Assembly: GCF_024129865.1 (NCBI RefSeq)
Contig: NZ_JAMYFE010000076.1
Span: 32,227-96,226 of the forward strand
Reading direction: 5' to 3'
Source of the DNA: Stieleria tagensis
Lineage (GTDB): Bacteria; Planctomycetota; Planctomycetia; Pirellulales; Pirellulaceae
Length of the DNA stretch: 64,000 nt
Of this stretch, positions 17,901 through 26,658 are shown in pieces. The notes under the pieces were generated by a model. The model did not search any database. It was not told the origin of the DNA and saw only the letters and a program-made list of their open reading frames with translations. A program made the translations under genes and the position numbers. Positions within the stretch are counted from its first letter, which is position 1; each line of letters starts with the position of its first letter.

Positions 17901-19009
17901 GATTCACCCAGTCCGCCGGTCGTGTCGGCGACAAAACTGATACTGTTGCCATCGGAGCGATACAAATGGCGCCCCGAGGTGCCATCATCGGCCGAGAAAA
18001 ACAGGTCGCCGTCAAACGCGGTCAGCTCTCTCGGATCGGACGATCCCGAGGGGTTGAAGTCTGCGACCATCACCGTTCCAGCGGCCGTTCCGTCACTGCG
18101 GAACAATTCCACCCCACCGACGTAGTCTTCGGCTGTAAAGAAAAGTTGTCCGCCTACGTTCGTCAATGATGACGGGTTTGAACTGACCGAAGGATCATCG
18201 TCGGCAGGATCGAGGGGGTCGGCGCCTGGATCAATTCCCAAATCGGCGACCATCATCGTCCCGGCGGCCGTTCCATCACTCTTCCAAAGCTCGCGGTTGT
18301 AGTAGCCGTCGTCATAACTACTAAAGAACAGCGTGCCGTTGACGTCGGTCAGTTCCTGAGGACGCTCAAACACGGTCTGGTCGGAGTTGATATCTAACAC
18401 CAACTGCGTTCCGCTGCTGGTTCCGTCACTGACCCACAACTCATAACTGGTCGACGGTTCGTAGGCGGTGAAGAAAAGTTTTCCGCCCGATTCCGTTAAC
18501 TGGCTCAAATAATAGACACCGGCCGCATCGGCATCAAAAACTTTGACCGTTCCCGCTTCGGTTCCGTCGCTTTTCCACAGGTCCGTCTCGCTGTTTTCAT
18601 CCAACGCGGTGAAGTACAACAGACCACCGACCGCGGTCAGATCTGACGGTGATGACGTGTCTGGACCTGGCAGCAAATCCTTGACCAACACGGTTCCACC
18701 GGCTGTGCCATCGGTTTTCCAAAGCTCGCTTCCGACCTGGCCGTCATCGGCGACGAAGAATGTTTCGTTTCCGATCGGCACGACTTGGTTGATGTCCGAT
18801 GAAATCCCCAACTGGTTGATGTCGGCGAACAAGTCGATCGCATAGGTCAGCAAATTGCGCTGTTCCAATGTTTCGATTGCCGCGCCCAATCGTCGACGAC
18901 GCAAGCGTTTGGATTTCGCCCCCCGCCGCTGCTTGGACTTTTGTTGACGCTCAAAGAGATCAACGGAAGCTGAACTTGTTGCAGATTGTCGCGATTGCGA
19001 ACCGACCAT
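14927..19009 (-). CDS. Exported ELWxxDGT-repeat protein with C-terminal dockerin
   Basis: A 1360-residue exported protein. The basic N-terminus carries LEQRNLL at 48-54, the planctomycete LE-x-R-x-LL sorting signature. About 17 propeller-type repeats follow, with the pattern LFFSADDG..GRELW.SDGTAAGT...I.PG..SSDP. A different beta-rich segment of about 230 residues (about 386-613) interrupts one repeat. The last 60 residues hold two Ca-binding loops (DVDGDRDVDGLDY and DFDGDGDVDSLDF) of a type I dockerin. Probably a surface or secreted propeller involved in adhesion or polymer contact; no catalytic residues are evident. Downstream operon partners are absent. Confidence 0.93.
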   Translation of the reverse strand: MVGSQSRQSATSSASVDLFERQQKSKQRRGAKSKRLRRRRLGAAIETLEQRNLLTYAIDLFADINQLGISSDINQVVPIGNETFFVADDGQVGSELWKTDGTAGGTVLVKDLLPGPDTSSPSDLTAVGGLLYFTALDENSETDLWKSDGTEAGTVKVFDADAAGVYYLSQLTESGGKLFFTAYEPSTSYELWVSDGTSSGTQLVLDINSDQTVFERPQELTDVNGTLFFSSYDDGYYNRELWKSDGTAAGTMMVADLGIDPGADPLDPADDDPSVSSNPSSLTNVGGQLFFTAEDYVGGVELFRSDGTAAGTVMVADFNPSGSSDPRELTAFDGDLFFSADDGTSGRHLYRSDGNSISFVADTTGGLGESVPVDFAVVGNELFFSANGSASVTTVSATVPTLTADNSVVSGGDAGLVAQTTSASAGVISSFTGIDTFNAVQQGGVDDGPGWVSSGARPGTAGVGLQSVEVGDLYVNAIGPGELATEAWEWTISDPAGLSNISFAGFASGNEFNSYEEPISAFDEGLLFELFLNGSSTPVMTDTVTGDALNNWYAGRDAANVNLSDAGGAAVTTATVRLSIGNSTFPNYPSGGDEAFIVNATLTADLDSNTTHVVDTGRELHKTDGTTAGTVMVKDIVPQGSSNPFQLTAVGNQLFFSADDVLGDGLELWVSDGTESGTVQVIDSLPGNDLYGAPLDGAPELFGVLGGELLFTTTDSTQDRELWISDGTAGGTAPVMNINPTNGDADISDVFAFGNSLYYVANDGLNGEAIWHTDTLTGVTEMLVDVSPSSTDKISKLGVINDSSQQIVFYNNSLGTQGGVYFTDRSGSLTQLTDRRPVPLDADGTMFVMVGHTIYFVADDGPSGNELWRSDGTAAGTRMVEDLIPGTDSSDPRELTSFMGRLYFSADSEDYGRELFSTDGNTITLEEDLNTRVVNGTNQSSDPEELTVSGGKLFFTADDDVIGRELYRRDSVGIDLVADIRSGGNSSDPLALRDVDGVLYFAAHDGSDGFEPFRSTGTDISTYQIADINSGGSGSFPNQFFEALGQVFFSADDGTTGRELWVTDGTAGNATQVADIQPGGASEPVPLLDTGKRLLLSAAGSGFDDRELWATDGTSANTLQVEDLYPTEFFGSDPTDLIQVYDRMYFVATSPTAGRELFQIEEVSPQVATVSVGGEVGQPPNPESQRSTVDLVTVVLDGRIDVPASAISLVNRDTGQAVNSVQVNSRFESGQTLVELTFASGASVINRDPHGTTGLRHSLADGNYQLTIAGASVSSLVSGAVMAADYQFGTTPNDQFFRFFGDVDGDRDVDGLDYSQFAQTFLQSLGSADYNEEFDFDGDGDVDSLDFGQLSQHFRRKLNF

Positions 19010-19122
19010 AGGTGCATCTCAAGATAATATTGGGGCTTTGATTCCCGCTCCATTAGCAGACAAGGCCCGCAGTATAGCCGATAGCATCGGCGCTGCTTGT
19101 AGTTTCGGACGAATCGTTAAAT

Positions 19123-20295
19123 CTACGTTCGCAACACGCCCAGCCCGCTTGATCGGGATACCAAATCCCCTACGCGGGACTCCGGCGGAACCACCCAAAC
19201 GGGCATCTGTTGGTCCTCGCGTGGATAGGGACCACAGATCACGGGCCGTTTCGCTTGGGGCAAAACCTGGACGTCAAACAATTCCTCGACACCAGATTCA
19301 AATTCCAGAAACGCGACGCTTTGCCCAGACAGCAAATCAATCACCACGACTCCGCACCGCATCGCATCGGCGTCGCTACAAATCGGCACGCCACCGAACA
19401 CCGAACTCTCCCGCGCCCGGCTCATCCCGACAAACGCAAATTGGCCGTGCATCGCCAAACCGCGTCCGTAGCCCGGGTAGTTCGCAACCTGTTCGACCTG
19501 GCCGCCCGCCGGGTCGACGCAAACCAAGCGTCCCTGACCGCTGTCCAACACAAACAGTTTGCCTTGGTGCAACCGTGGCGAGTGCGGCATACAAAAACCA
19601 CGGGCTACGATTTCTCCGCTGTCGACATCCATCAACACCCCGCCGTCTGATTTGGTGGTCCGCCAGCCGCGTGGCGCGTCACTGGTGCCCAGCGCAGTGA
19701 CATACTTGGGTTTCCCAGCCTGCATCGCCAAACCGTTCATATGGCAACGATCTTGGGGCGCAAGTTCGCTGATAAAAGGCGGTTTCCAACGCGGCAGGAA
19801 ATTGAATTCCTGGTGCAACGTGACCAGGCAAGAGAACAAGGTGTTGACGATCCAAAGTTGGCCATCGGCGCCCCACTGCATTTCGTGCACATGAATGTTC
19901 CCGGTGACAAATGATTCTCGCGCCAGGTAGGCTCGGTCATAGGTCCCCGCCGGGTCAACCTGCGACGCCAACGAACCTGCGTCTCGCAGCATCCAAATCA
20001 GATTCGGTCCACCGATGGCGATCGAGGAACACTGCGGCTGGCCGTGTTCCGCAGCGGCGGGTAGGGGAGGGGCGATGCCCATCGCCTGTTGAAAGTTGGA
20101 GAACCCCAATCGCAATTGCCCAGCCGACGCAGCCACACTGACGACTTTCCCGGCCGCATAGGTTGACACCAACAAAGAACATCCAAGATGCTCCAAAATC
20201 GGAACAAATTTCTCGCTGTGTCGAAAATTGACCTCACGAACGACCGTTCCACCTGGTCGACTTGAATTCGAGTCGCCGTCATGCGCGTGTTCCAT
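19123..20295 (-). CDS. TIGR03032 family (DUF4915) protein
   Basis: A 390-residue protein matching TIGR03032 across its length: FVPILEHLGCSLLVSTYAAGK near the start, then NIHVHEMQWG, LPRWKPPFISELAPQDRCH, NGLAM, TALGTSD, GGVLMDVDSGEI, MPHSPRLHQGKLFVLDSGQG, GFCMPHSP, and VVIDLLSGQSVAFLEFESGVEELFDVQVLP at the end. The family is a cytoplasmic propeller-like fold of unknown function. The ATG at 20295 is chosen; an ATG 12 codons upstream is also in frame. It is divergent from the alpha/beta hydrolase, with only 55 bp between the starts. Confidence 0.9.
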   Translation of the reverse strand: MEHAHDGDSNSSRPGGTVVREVNFRHSEKFVPILEHLGCSLLVSTYAAGKVVSVAASAGQLRLGFSNFQQAMGIAPPLPAAAEHGQPQCSSIAIGGPNLIWMLRDAGSLASQVDPAGTYDRAYLARESFVTGNIHVHEMQWGADGQLWIVNTLFSCLVTLHQEFNFLPRWKPPFISELAPQDRCHMNGLAMQAGKPKYVTALGTSDAPRGWRTTKSDGGVLMDVDSGEIVARGFCMPHSPRLHQGKLFVLDSGQGRLVCVDPAGGQVEQVANYPGYGRGLAMHGQFAFVGMSRARESSVFGGVPICSDADAMRCGVVVIDLLSGQSVAFLEFESGVEELFDVQVLPQAKRPVICGPYPREDQQMPVWVVPPESRVGDLVSRSSGLGVLRT

Positions 20296-20350
20296 CAAAC
20301 TCACTTGTGTTGCTTGAGAAAGCTTCTGCACCTCACTTACGGATCATCCG

Positions 20351-21262
20351 GTGACCACCGACAACCCACGTCCCGCCTCGCAGGATACGCAGCAAACCGA
20401 CCAGCGGCCACCAGGTCCCGCAAAACGCCGTCGACATTGGGCGATTTCGATTCTTCGAATTGTCGTGATCGCTTACGCAACGATGCTGCTAATGTTGATG
20501 GTGATGGAATCGCGATTGGTTTATCCCGGCGCCTATGCCGAACCCCGCGATGTCCTCCGGCAATCCCAGGTTCAAGCGTTTGAGTATCCCGCTGCCGACG
20601 GCAGCACCATCACGGGGCGACGGGTCGATCGTGCCGGCAGCAATCGAACCGTGTTGTTTCTACACGGCAATGGAATTCGCGCGAGCTGGATGGACGACTG
20701 GACGTTGCAATTGAGTCAGCAACTTGATGCAAATGTCGTGACCGCTGAATACCGTGGCTTTGACGACGACGACGTCACTCCCACCGAAGCGAACTTGATC
20801 GCCGATTCGCTGGCGGCGCATGATGCCGTCTGCAAACTCTATTCGCTGTCACCTGAGGAGTTGATCGTCTACGGTCGATCGCTCGGCGGCGGCTGCGCTG
20901 CTGCGGTCGCAGCGGAAAAGAAATCGGACACGCTAATTTTAGATCGAACGTTTGATTCGGTCGTCGACGTCGCCTCCGACCGATTCCCAATGTTCCCGAT
21001 CCGCTGGGTCATGCGCAACCGATTCGATTCAGTCAGCCGCTTGCAATCGTTCCAGGGCAAACTGATTCAAATCCATGGCACCCCCGACAGAATCGTACCG
21101 ATCAAGAACGGCAAACGCCTGTTCGAATCGATTCCCAGCAGCGACAAACAGTTCATCGAAGTCCCCGGGCTATGGCACAACGATCCGATGTCGAACGTGA
21201 CCTTGAAAAAAATCGCACAGCGACTACCGGTTCGCGCTGGTGTGGAGGCTTCCGCCGACTGA
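20351..21262 (+). CDS. Membrane-anchored alpha/beta hydrolase (BEM46/ABHD13-like)
   Basis: A 303-residue serine hydrolase with one N-terminal membrane helix (about 32-52). The fold markers are VLFLHGNG (oxyanion region), the nucleophile elbow GRSLGG (Ser about 178), IHGTPDRIVP (catalytic Asp) and LWHNDP (catalytic His). Bem46-like proteins are annotated as phospholipases or esterases but their substrates are mostly unknown. The GTG at 20351 is the most upstream plausible start and yields a Pro-rich basic cytoplasmic tail before the helix. Its stop abuts the convergent DUF1559 gene (next base). Confidence 0.9.
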   Translation: MTTDNPRPASQDTQQTDQRPPGPAKRRRHWAISILRIVVIAYATMLLMLMVMESRLVYPGAYAEPRDVLRQSQVQAFEYPAADGSTITGRRVDRAGSNRTVLFLHGNGIRASWMDDWTLQLSQQLDANVVTAEYRGFDDDDVTPTEANLIADSLAAHDAVCKLYSLSPEELIVYGRSLGGGCAAAVAAEKKSDTLILDRTFDSVVDVASDRFPMFPIRWVMRNRFDSVSRLQSFQGKLIQIHGTPDRIVPIKNGKRLFESIPSSDKQFIEVPGLWHNDPMSNVTLKKIAQRLPVRAGVEASAD

Positions 21263-24193
21263 TCACTGATCCGGGTTGGATTCGGCTGCCTTCAATGCAT
21301 TCCAAAACGGTCGCAGGTCTTCCTTGCTACTGCCGGTGAACAGGGCATTCCAAGAGCCCTCCGGTTGAGCGAGCGGAAGCCGTCGAACGCGACCGTCACC
21401 AAACGCAACCGTAACCCGGTCATCTTCGATCGCCAAACCGTCGGTCGGTCTTGCGGGGTCGTATTGGAAATCATCGGGCGCTGTCCACGGGACCGCTCGC
21501 GACGGATCACTCTCCACCACAAAAATGGTGTTGGACAAACCATCGATCAAACTGCGGAACCTTTCGGCGCCATCGACCCCGAGTGCACAATCAGTCCCCT
21601 GCGGAGCCAATAGCGTGGTCATGCCGGCCGCCAGTTCAGTGGTCTTAGGGGTATGGGGAATCGAGGCATAGATTTCTGGCATCTGGTCGATCAGCAACTT
21701 GTTGTGGGGACTATCCCAGGGCTCATCCAACTTGAATCGTTCCCACAACGCCTGGCAACCGTCCTGTCTGATAAACGGCAATAGATGGACTCGCCAACTG
21801 AGCCCTTTGCTGACCGTGGTTCGGGGTCGACGGGCAAACGGGGGCATGGCGGCATAGGCGGAATGGTAGTTATGCAATGCCAATAGAATGCCGCCCATTC
21901 GCGTCTGTAGAACCGCTTCATTTCGTTGGCGAATCAAGTCTGACAGTCCAGAGACGGCCAAGGCGATGGCAGCGTTTCCCTGGTCCGAACCACTCCACCG
22001 CAATTGCAACCGGTCGCCGTCCAGATGGGTTGACAGTTGAGCCAGCGACTGATCGATCAAATCGCCCGTCTCAACACCGACCAGCCTGTCAAACATCACT
22101 TTGACAACGGTGTCCAAATCGGATTGCACACGCTTTGCCGCATCGTCTGAAATACATTGGATCACGATCTCGAGTGCGGGACGATTCAGATCGAAACGAA
22201 TGCCTGCCCAGCGTGTCAGAGTCGCGGCGACAACGCTTGCTTCGCTCGACTCCTCGACCAAACTATCCTTCAGCGCCGATCGGGCGAGATCTGGAATGAC
22301 CAAGAACGCGCCGATCGAGTCCTGGCCCATCCACTTGAGCGGCTCGACCAATTCAGGACTGTCTTGATTGGCAGCAGAAAGGATCGGCTGCAACAGGCCG
22401 GACGGCGTCCAGAGCAACGTCCCTGTCACCTCCGCAGTAGGATCGTCCGACGGCACACGATCCCCGCCCTGCGACAACATCAGTGCGGTGATCCGATCTC
22501 GATCCCGTTTGGTGACCTGTTTCCACCAATCACTTTCTGTCAATCGACTGAATGCCTGAGCGGTCGGAAGCTGGTAACGAATCAACGGCAATGATAACTC
22601 GGCCGGAGCGGATACGATTTCAGTCGCTGGGCTTGCGACGTCTAAACCTGCCGCCGTCAATACGATCCGAACCTGCTCGAATCCATTGCTGGCCGCTGTC
22701 AAAGTCGCGTTTCCGTCCGCGACGCGATAGTTGATCGCGTTGCCCGTGACCGGATCGATCGGCGCGGGCAACTGCAACTCGCCAAGCGATTCGGGTAATT
22801 TCCCATGCCTTGCCATGTGGTCGCGAATCGCTTCGATCGTCTGCAACAAAGCGAGTCGCTGTCCGACGCGGTGGCGAGCCATCGCCACGCTGCGATCGAC
22901 GTCCAACATCAGCCAAGCAATCGCATTGTGAAGCTGCGGAAACTCTCGACGCGAGTCGAGTTGTCTTTGCGGTGCGGAGGGTTCATTGTGGGATGACTGA
23001 CTCAGACGCCGCAATTGTTGCCTTTGAACCTGATCGTACAACTGAACGATCGCTTTGAAATAGCGTTCGTGTAGCGTAGCCTTCTGCAATTCCGTCTCGG
23101 TGAAACCGGCGAATTGCATCAGATACCGATCCGTCTCCTCACTGACCTTCGAGACATACAAAGCGACCGCGGCGCGACCGCCATGATCAAAAGCCTCTCT
23201 CAAATCGCAGTCTTCGAAAAGAGGGACGACCTGTTGAACAAAAGTGGACGGATCGATAGCCGCAATCCCAGGCTGTTGAAAAACACGCAACTGTGGAATT
23301 TGATAGAGCAATAATTGCTTGTGAAAATCGATCGCCGACGTTTGGTCGATCAGCGGGTCAGGAAGGCTACCGATCGCGTCATACAAATTAGGACACCCCT
23401 GATGGCAGATCAGATGCACTGCATCCTCAAAAGCCTCGCGAGCTACGTCTGCACCCACCGACGTCGATGGCAAAAAGGTATCCAACGACAGGTGATGAGC
23501 CAGATGAAATTCACGTCCAATCCAATCCTGCGCATCGTGAATCCGATCCTCGGAAAGCGCTAGTCGCGCTCGCAATGATTGAATTCGAGCGATGGTTCGA
23601 CGGAACGCTTGCATTTCCGGTAGCAGATAATCCGCGGGCCGTGAAATTCGACGGGCATCTCGCTGCAGGTCGAACTTGCGGCAATGATGGGCTCGTTCTA
23701 GCAAGCGGTTTTGGAATTGAAAGTATTGCAAGTACTCCTTGACCTCGCCCACATCCAATTCATCGGGCGGCAAATGACGCCATCGATAGGGTGCAGGATC
23801 ATAGTCAGACTCTCGGCTCATTCGCTCGACTTCTTGGGCATGAAAACGGTAGAGCCAATCCGCGGAAGCTTGTTGCTCCAAAAAACCCACCGCTTGCAAG
23901 TACCAGAGAGCGGCGTTGCCGTCGGTCATCTCATGATCGGGCGGCAGAAAAGATTGTGTCGCATCGCCGGCATTCCACTTCGCCGGATAGATCGTTCGCT
24001 CCGTCGCAATCAACCTGACCTGCCCATCCCGAAAGTAAGTCGTCCAACCGTCTTGTTGACGGTGGATTTCTCCATCTGTACCGTCGTCCGCTGTTTCCGG
24101 TGAGTCGCACCATCCCCAGGACGTCCCCCAACAAGACAGTGCCAGGGCGAGACAGGTGCACCAGAATCTTGTCGACCGCATTGCATCGCGCAT
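21263..24193 (-). CDS. Large exported protein with C-terminal DUF1559 domain
   Basis: About 976 residues. A signal peptide (CTCLALALSCWG) is followed by roughly 700 residues I do not recognise, then a clear DUF1559-type region: LLALHNYHSAYAAMPP, GLSWRVHLLPFI, DEPWDSPHN, LIDGLSNTIFVVES and a closing VTVAFGDGRVRRLPL. Most DUF1559 proteins begin with a pilin-like N-methylation site; here the domain is C-terminal and that site is absent, making this a lineage-specific fusion. It is third in an operon after an ECF sigma factor and a membrane protein, starting 5 bp after the latter. ATG at 24181 is an alternative start. An extracytoplasmic role is likely. Confidence 0.82.
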   Translation of the reverse strand: MRDAMRSTRFWCTCLALALSCWGTSWGWCDSPETADDGTDGEIHRQQDGWTTYFRDGQVRLIATERTIYPAKWNAGDATQSFLPPDHEMTDGNAALWYLQAVGFLEQQASADWLYRFHAQEVERMSRESDYDPAPYRWRHLPPDELDVGEVKEYLQYFQFQNRLLERAHHCRKFDLQRDARRISRPADYLLPEMQAFRRTIARIQSLRARLALSEDRIHDAQDWIGREFHLAHHLSLDTFLPSTSVGADVAREAFEDAVHLICHQGCPNLYDAIGSLPDPLIDQTSAIDFHKQLLLYQIPQLRVFQQPGIAAIDPSTFVQQVVPLFEDCDLREAFDHGGRAAVALYVSKVSEETDRYLMQFAGFTETELQKATLHERYFKAIVQLYDQVQRQQLRRLSQSSHNEPSAPQRQLDSRREFPQLHNAIAWLMLDVDRSVAMARHRVGQRLALLQTIEAIRDHMARHGKLPESLGELQLPAPIDPVTGNAINYRVADGNATLTAASNGFEQVRIVLTAAGLDVASPATEIVSAPAELSLPLIRYQLPTAQAFSRLTESDWWKQVTKRDRDRITALMLSQGGDRVPSDDPTAEVTGTLLWTPSGLLQPILSAANQDSPELVEPLKWMGQDSIGAFLVIPDLARSALKDSLVEESSEASVVAATLTRWAGIRFDLNRPALEIVIQCISDDAAKRVQSDLDTVVKVMFDRLVGVETGDLIDQSLAQLSTHLDGDRLQLRWSGSDQGNAAIALAVSGLSDLIRQRNEAVLQTRMGGILLALHNYHSAYAAMPPFARRPRTTVSKGLSWRVHLLPFIRQDGCQALWERFKLDEPWDSPHNKLLIDQMPEIYASIPHTPKTTELAAGMTTLLAPQGTDCALGVDGAERFRSLIDGLSNTIFVVESDPSRAVPWTAPDDFQYDPARPTDGLAIEDDRVTVAFGDGRVRRLPLAQPEGSWNALFTGSSKEDLRPFWNALKAAESNPDQ

Positions 24194-24198
24194 CAGTT

Positions 24199-24756
24199 TT
24201 AGCCTCGTGGCGGAAAAAAATTGTAGGAAAGCGGGAATCTCGAACGGGCCGTCAACTGCTGGTGGGAATCCGGACCCTCGACGGCCATCCAACTCGCTCC
24301 GGGAATCCCGACCCCACCGGATTCACAAAAACGATCACCGGACTCATCATCCCACGCGAGCACATCGGCGCTGGCCACTCGCAGGGGCCCGTCATGCAAA
24401 TCTCTGGAGGGCAAACGCTGGTAAGAGGGCTGCATCAAATCATTCACGGGTTGCGACTCCGTGGCTTCCGGAACGGAGCCATCCCCGGGTTGGACAACCG
24501 TCGTTTCGGCCATCTGCAAATTCCCGTCTGGCGATCGTGGCATCAACCAAGCCGTCACGCAGACACCAAGCAGGATGCCCACCGCGCAACCGGCGATGAA
24601 CACCGGCCAGCGCGAACGGAGCCCTGGATTCGATGGAGTGACCGATAACTGCCGATCCAAGGACGCAAAAGTCGACCGGCGCCGCGATGGAATCGACTGA
24701 CGCAGTGATTGTTCAAATTCCCGTAAATCCGGGGGCAGGTCAAATTCTTCGTTCAT
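24199..24756 (-). CDS. Single-pass membrane protein, possible anti-sigma factor
   Basis: A 185-residue protein with a soluble N-terminus of 50 residues, one membrane helix (51-72: PVFIAGCAVGILLGVCVTAW) and an extracytoplasmic tail rich in Gln, Ser and Pro. No zinc motif is seen. Its position directly after an ECF sigma gene, with a 17-bp overlap, and its topology match planctomycete anti-sigma partners, so it probably holds the sigma factor at the membrane. The start ATG at 24756 (MNEEFDLPPDLREFEQSL) is preferred over an in-frame upstream ATG lying deep in the sigma gene. Confidence 0.65.
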   Translation of the reverse strand: MNEEFDLPPDLREFEQSLRQSIPSRRRSTFASLDRQLSVTPSNPGLRSRWPVFIAGCAVGILLGVCVTAWLMPRSPDGNLQMAETTVVQPGDGSVPEATESQPVNDLMQPSYQRLPSRDLHDGPLRVASADVLAWDDESGDRFCESGGVGIPGASWMAVEGPDSHQQLTARSRFPLSYNFFPPRG

Positions 24757-25225
24757 CTTGTTCCAGCAATTGTTTGAGCTTGGTGAGCGCTGCCTTGTAG
24801 CGTCGAAAGGCGGTGGCCACCCCACAATCGAACACTTCCGCTAATTCTTCAAATCCCATTTCACCCCAGACGCGAGCGACGACGATCTCACGTTCCTGGG
24901 CAGTCAACTTTTCTAGCGCGAGTTGCAGTTCCGCATTTTGCGTTGCCGGATCATCCCCCTGTGATTCAAACCACTGGGGGGCAAGACTCGCCGCGATCTG
25001 TCGGTGGTGACCGCGCCGCATTTCCGCACGAGCCACATTCAGTGCTTTGCATTTTGTCGTTCTGTACAACCACGCTAATGGATTCCGTGGCGATGTTGGC
25101 AACTGCGAAAGATCAACAAACGCAGCCTGCACGGCGTCTTCGGGGGATTGGCACCAGTTACGGGCAAACAACACCAACGCGTTGGCGTGCCGATCAAACA
25201 GTTCCGTAATCTGTGGGTGTCGCAT
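24740..25225 (-). CDS. ECF sigma factor
   Basis: A 161-residue sigma factor. Region 2 is recognisable in LFDRHANALVLFARNW, PEDAVQAAFVDL and NPLAWLYRTTKCKALNVARAE; region 4 in LEKLTAQEREIVVARVWGEMGFEELAEVF and ATAFRRYKAALTKL. It leads a three-gene operon with a membrane protein (17-bp overlap) and a large DUF1559 protein. The start at 25225 (MRHPQITELFDRHA) is chosen over an ATG six codons upstream. It differs in type from the kinase-linked ECF factor at 10700-11329. Confidence 0.9.
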   Translation of the reverse strand: MRHPQITELFDRHANALVLFARNWCQSPEDAVQAAFVDLSQLPTSPRNPLAWLYRTTKCKALNVARAEMRRGHHRQIAASLAPQWFESQGDDPATQNAELQLALEKLTAQEREIVVARVWGEMGFEELAEVFDCGVATAFRRYKAALTKLKQLLEQDERRI

Positions 25226-25568
25226 TCCAGGTTGCCAAATCAAAAACCGGCCTTTACCAACAAGTCACCGGTCGGCAGCCAGTTTTCCATCACACAGAAT
25301 TTTTTTTTCAGCCAGCAACATCAGACGAACTGGCGAGACCCGCCAACTGTCGCGGCGCGTACGATCGCGTGGTGCTAGATGATAGCGAAGACTGCCGCAC
25401 GGGCGTGAACTCCGAGGTCGCAACCCGTTGGAGTTCAACCTTTAGGTTGTCTCGTCAGCACCGCCACCGATTCAAAACCGACACGCTAAAGCGTGAACTC
25501 CAGTGGTGCGTCCAGATTTGAATTTCGGGTCGACAATTCGTGGCGTAAGCTTCCAGCTTGCGACAGCA
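25226..25568. other. Intergenic region, 343 bp, holding a family A repeat
   Basis: No gene. It holds the upstream region of the ECF operon, an AT-rich patch (about 25298-25310, TTTTTTTT on the plus strand), and a cruciform repeat at 25425-25506. A partial second motif, GCGTGAACTCC at 25404-25414, resembles one arm of that repeat. Confidence 0.6.
25425..25506. repeat. 82-bp cruciform repeat, copy 2 (family A)
   Basis: Same layout and same 82-bp length as 2389-2470: outer arms CCGTTGGAGTTCA (25425-25437) and TGAACTCCAGTGG (25494-25506), inner palindromes AACCTTTAGGTT and ACGCTAAAGCGT (25483-25494). The central 30-odd bases differ between copies while the palindromes are kept, which suggests that structure is selected or is the unit that moves. 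Lies between two same-strand genes. Confidence 0.85.
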
Positions 25569-26123
25569 CTAGCGGGATTTGACCAACCGACTGATGGCTT
25601 TGAATTGCGGGTGCTGGGCGGTCCGGAGCCATTGAAACAGCACCGATTCGACGCTGGAGATGACCACACCCATCGAACGCATCTGCTCGATCGCCAGTTC
25701 GTGTTCTTGCCCGCCGCGGGCCGCCACGGCTTCGGCGACGACGATTGGCTGCAGTCCTTCCTCGACCAGGTCCATCACCGTCTGCAACACACAGATATGG
25801 GTCTCGATTCCACAGACCAGGATTTGAGTCCGCCCGTCGGCAACCCATCGATCAAGTTCGCGCCGGCAGACGGCGGCGGAAAAATCCAACTTCTCTTCGG
25901 CGTGGGGAAAACGCTGATCAAGCGGCGTCACCAGTGGGCCAAGCCCCTGCGGATACTGCACCGTCGCGGCCGACGGGATGTCCAACAGGTCGGCGGCCTG
26001 CAAAAGCATCTCGGTCATCTCGACCACATGGTCGGCCGAACGAATCGCCGGCACCAATCGCTGTTGCAGATCGACTACCAAGATCGCCGAACGCGTGGCG
26101 AGAATGCGCTGTGAGGATGACAT
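25569..26123 (-). CDS. Isochorismatase-like cysteine hydrolase
   Basis: A 184-residue hydrolase of the isochorismatase superfamily. The catalytic triad is visible: Asp in ILVVDLQQ (about 18), Lys in EEKLDFSA (about 80) and Cys in CGIETHICVLQT (about 110), with the usual cis-peptide context before the Cys. Family members hydrolyse nicotinamide, N-carbamoyl compounds or unknown amides; the short YcaC/MAR1-like form gives no substrate clue. It lies just downstream of the FmdB-type gene (16 bp) and probably shares its transcript. Confidence 0.9.
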   Translation of the reverse strand: MSSSQRILATRSAILVVDLQQRLVPAIRSADHVVEMTEMLLQAADLLDIPSAATVQYPQGLGPLVTPLDQRFPHAEEKLDFSAAVCRRELDRWVADGRTQILVCGIETHICVLQTVMDLVEEGLQPIVVAEAVAARGGQEHELAIEQMRSMGVVISSVESVLFQWLRTAQHPQFKAISRLVKSR

Positions 26124-26139
26124 CGGCTACACCTGGCAA

Positions 26140-26454
26140 TCAATCGCCGGAACTGGACTTCTTTTCGCTTTTGGCCGGCTTGGAATCGCTGGACTTAGAC
26201 TCCGATTTCGACTCCGATTTTGAATCACTGTTCGATTTCTTATCCGCTTTCGCAGCCTTCTTGTAACCTTCGCTGCGGTAATCGGTTTGATAGAACCCAC
26301 TGCCTTTAAACATGATCGCTGCGCCGGTGCCAAACAGTCGGCGCAGTTTCAATTTGCCACATTCAGGACACTTCTTTTTCACCGGTTCATTGATGCCTTG
26401 GAACAATTCCATCGCATGTCCACAGGCATCACATTCGTAGTCATAGGTTGGCAT
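26140..26454 (-). CDS. FmdB-type zinc ribbon protein
   Basis: A 104-residue protein opening with the FmdB/CxxC_CXXC_SSSS pattern: MPTYDYECDACGH, then KKCPECGK, giving four zinc-binding cysteines in the first 40 residues. This is followed by a conserved short stretch (FKGSGFYQTDY) and a low-complexity Ser/Lys/Asp/Glu tail, probably disordered. FmdB was named as a putative regulator, but the role of the family is unknown; nucleic-acid or protein binding is plausible. The gene follows grpE after about 200 bp holding a family B repeat. Confidence 0.9.
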   Translation of the reverse strand: MPTYDYECDACGHAMELFQGINEPVKKKCPECGKLKLRRLFGTGAAIMFKGSGFYQTDYRSEGYKKAAKADKKSNSDSKSESKSESKSSDSKPAKSEKKSSSGD

Positions 26455-26523
26455 TTAAGCGATTCCAATATCGATTCAATTTCAACGATCAAGCCAGAAC
26501 ACAACACATTCCAAACGCACGTC

Positions 26524-26649
26524 TTTTGAAGCCCGCGTTTTTCATCACAACCCGACGCGTGAGCGAGGGATTTAGGGTGTTAACGGGATCCCTCGCTGAC
26601 GCTTCGGGTTACCCAAAAACAATGCCCCACTCAAAACCGCAACTTCACG
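26524..26649. repeat. Composite nested palindrome, copy 1 (family B)
   Basis: The core is a 21/23-matched inverted repeat, AACCCGACGCGTGAGCGAGGGAT (first arm 26549-26571, second 26588-26610). It is flanked by a looser outer pair, TTTTGAAGCCCGCGTTTTT at 26524-26542 and CAAAACCGCAACTTCA at 26632-26647. It sits between grpE and the FmdB gene and could terminate or stabilise the chaperone mRNA. A second copy is at 55066-55246. Confidence 0.8.
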
Positions 26650-26658
26650 ACGCGCGTC

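Noticed and set aside
26140-26240. Ser/Lys repeat tail of the FmdB-type protein as a frameshift artefact
   Set aside because: The codons stay in the same frame with normal base composition, and low-complexity Ser/Lys tails are common in this family.
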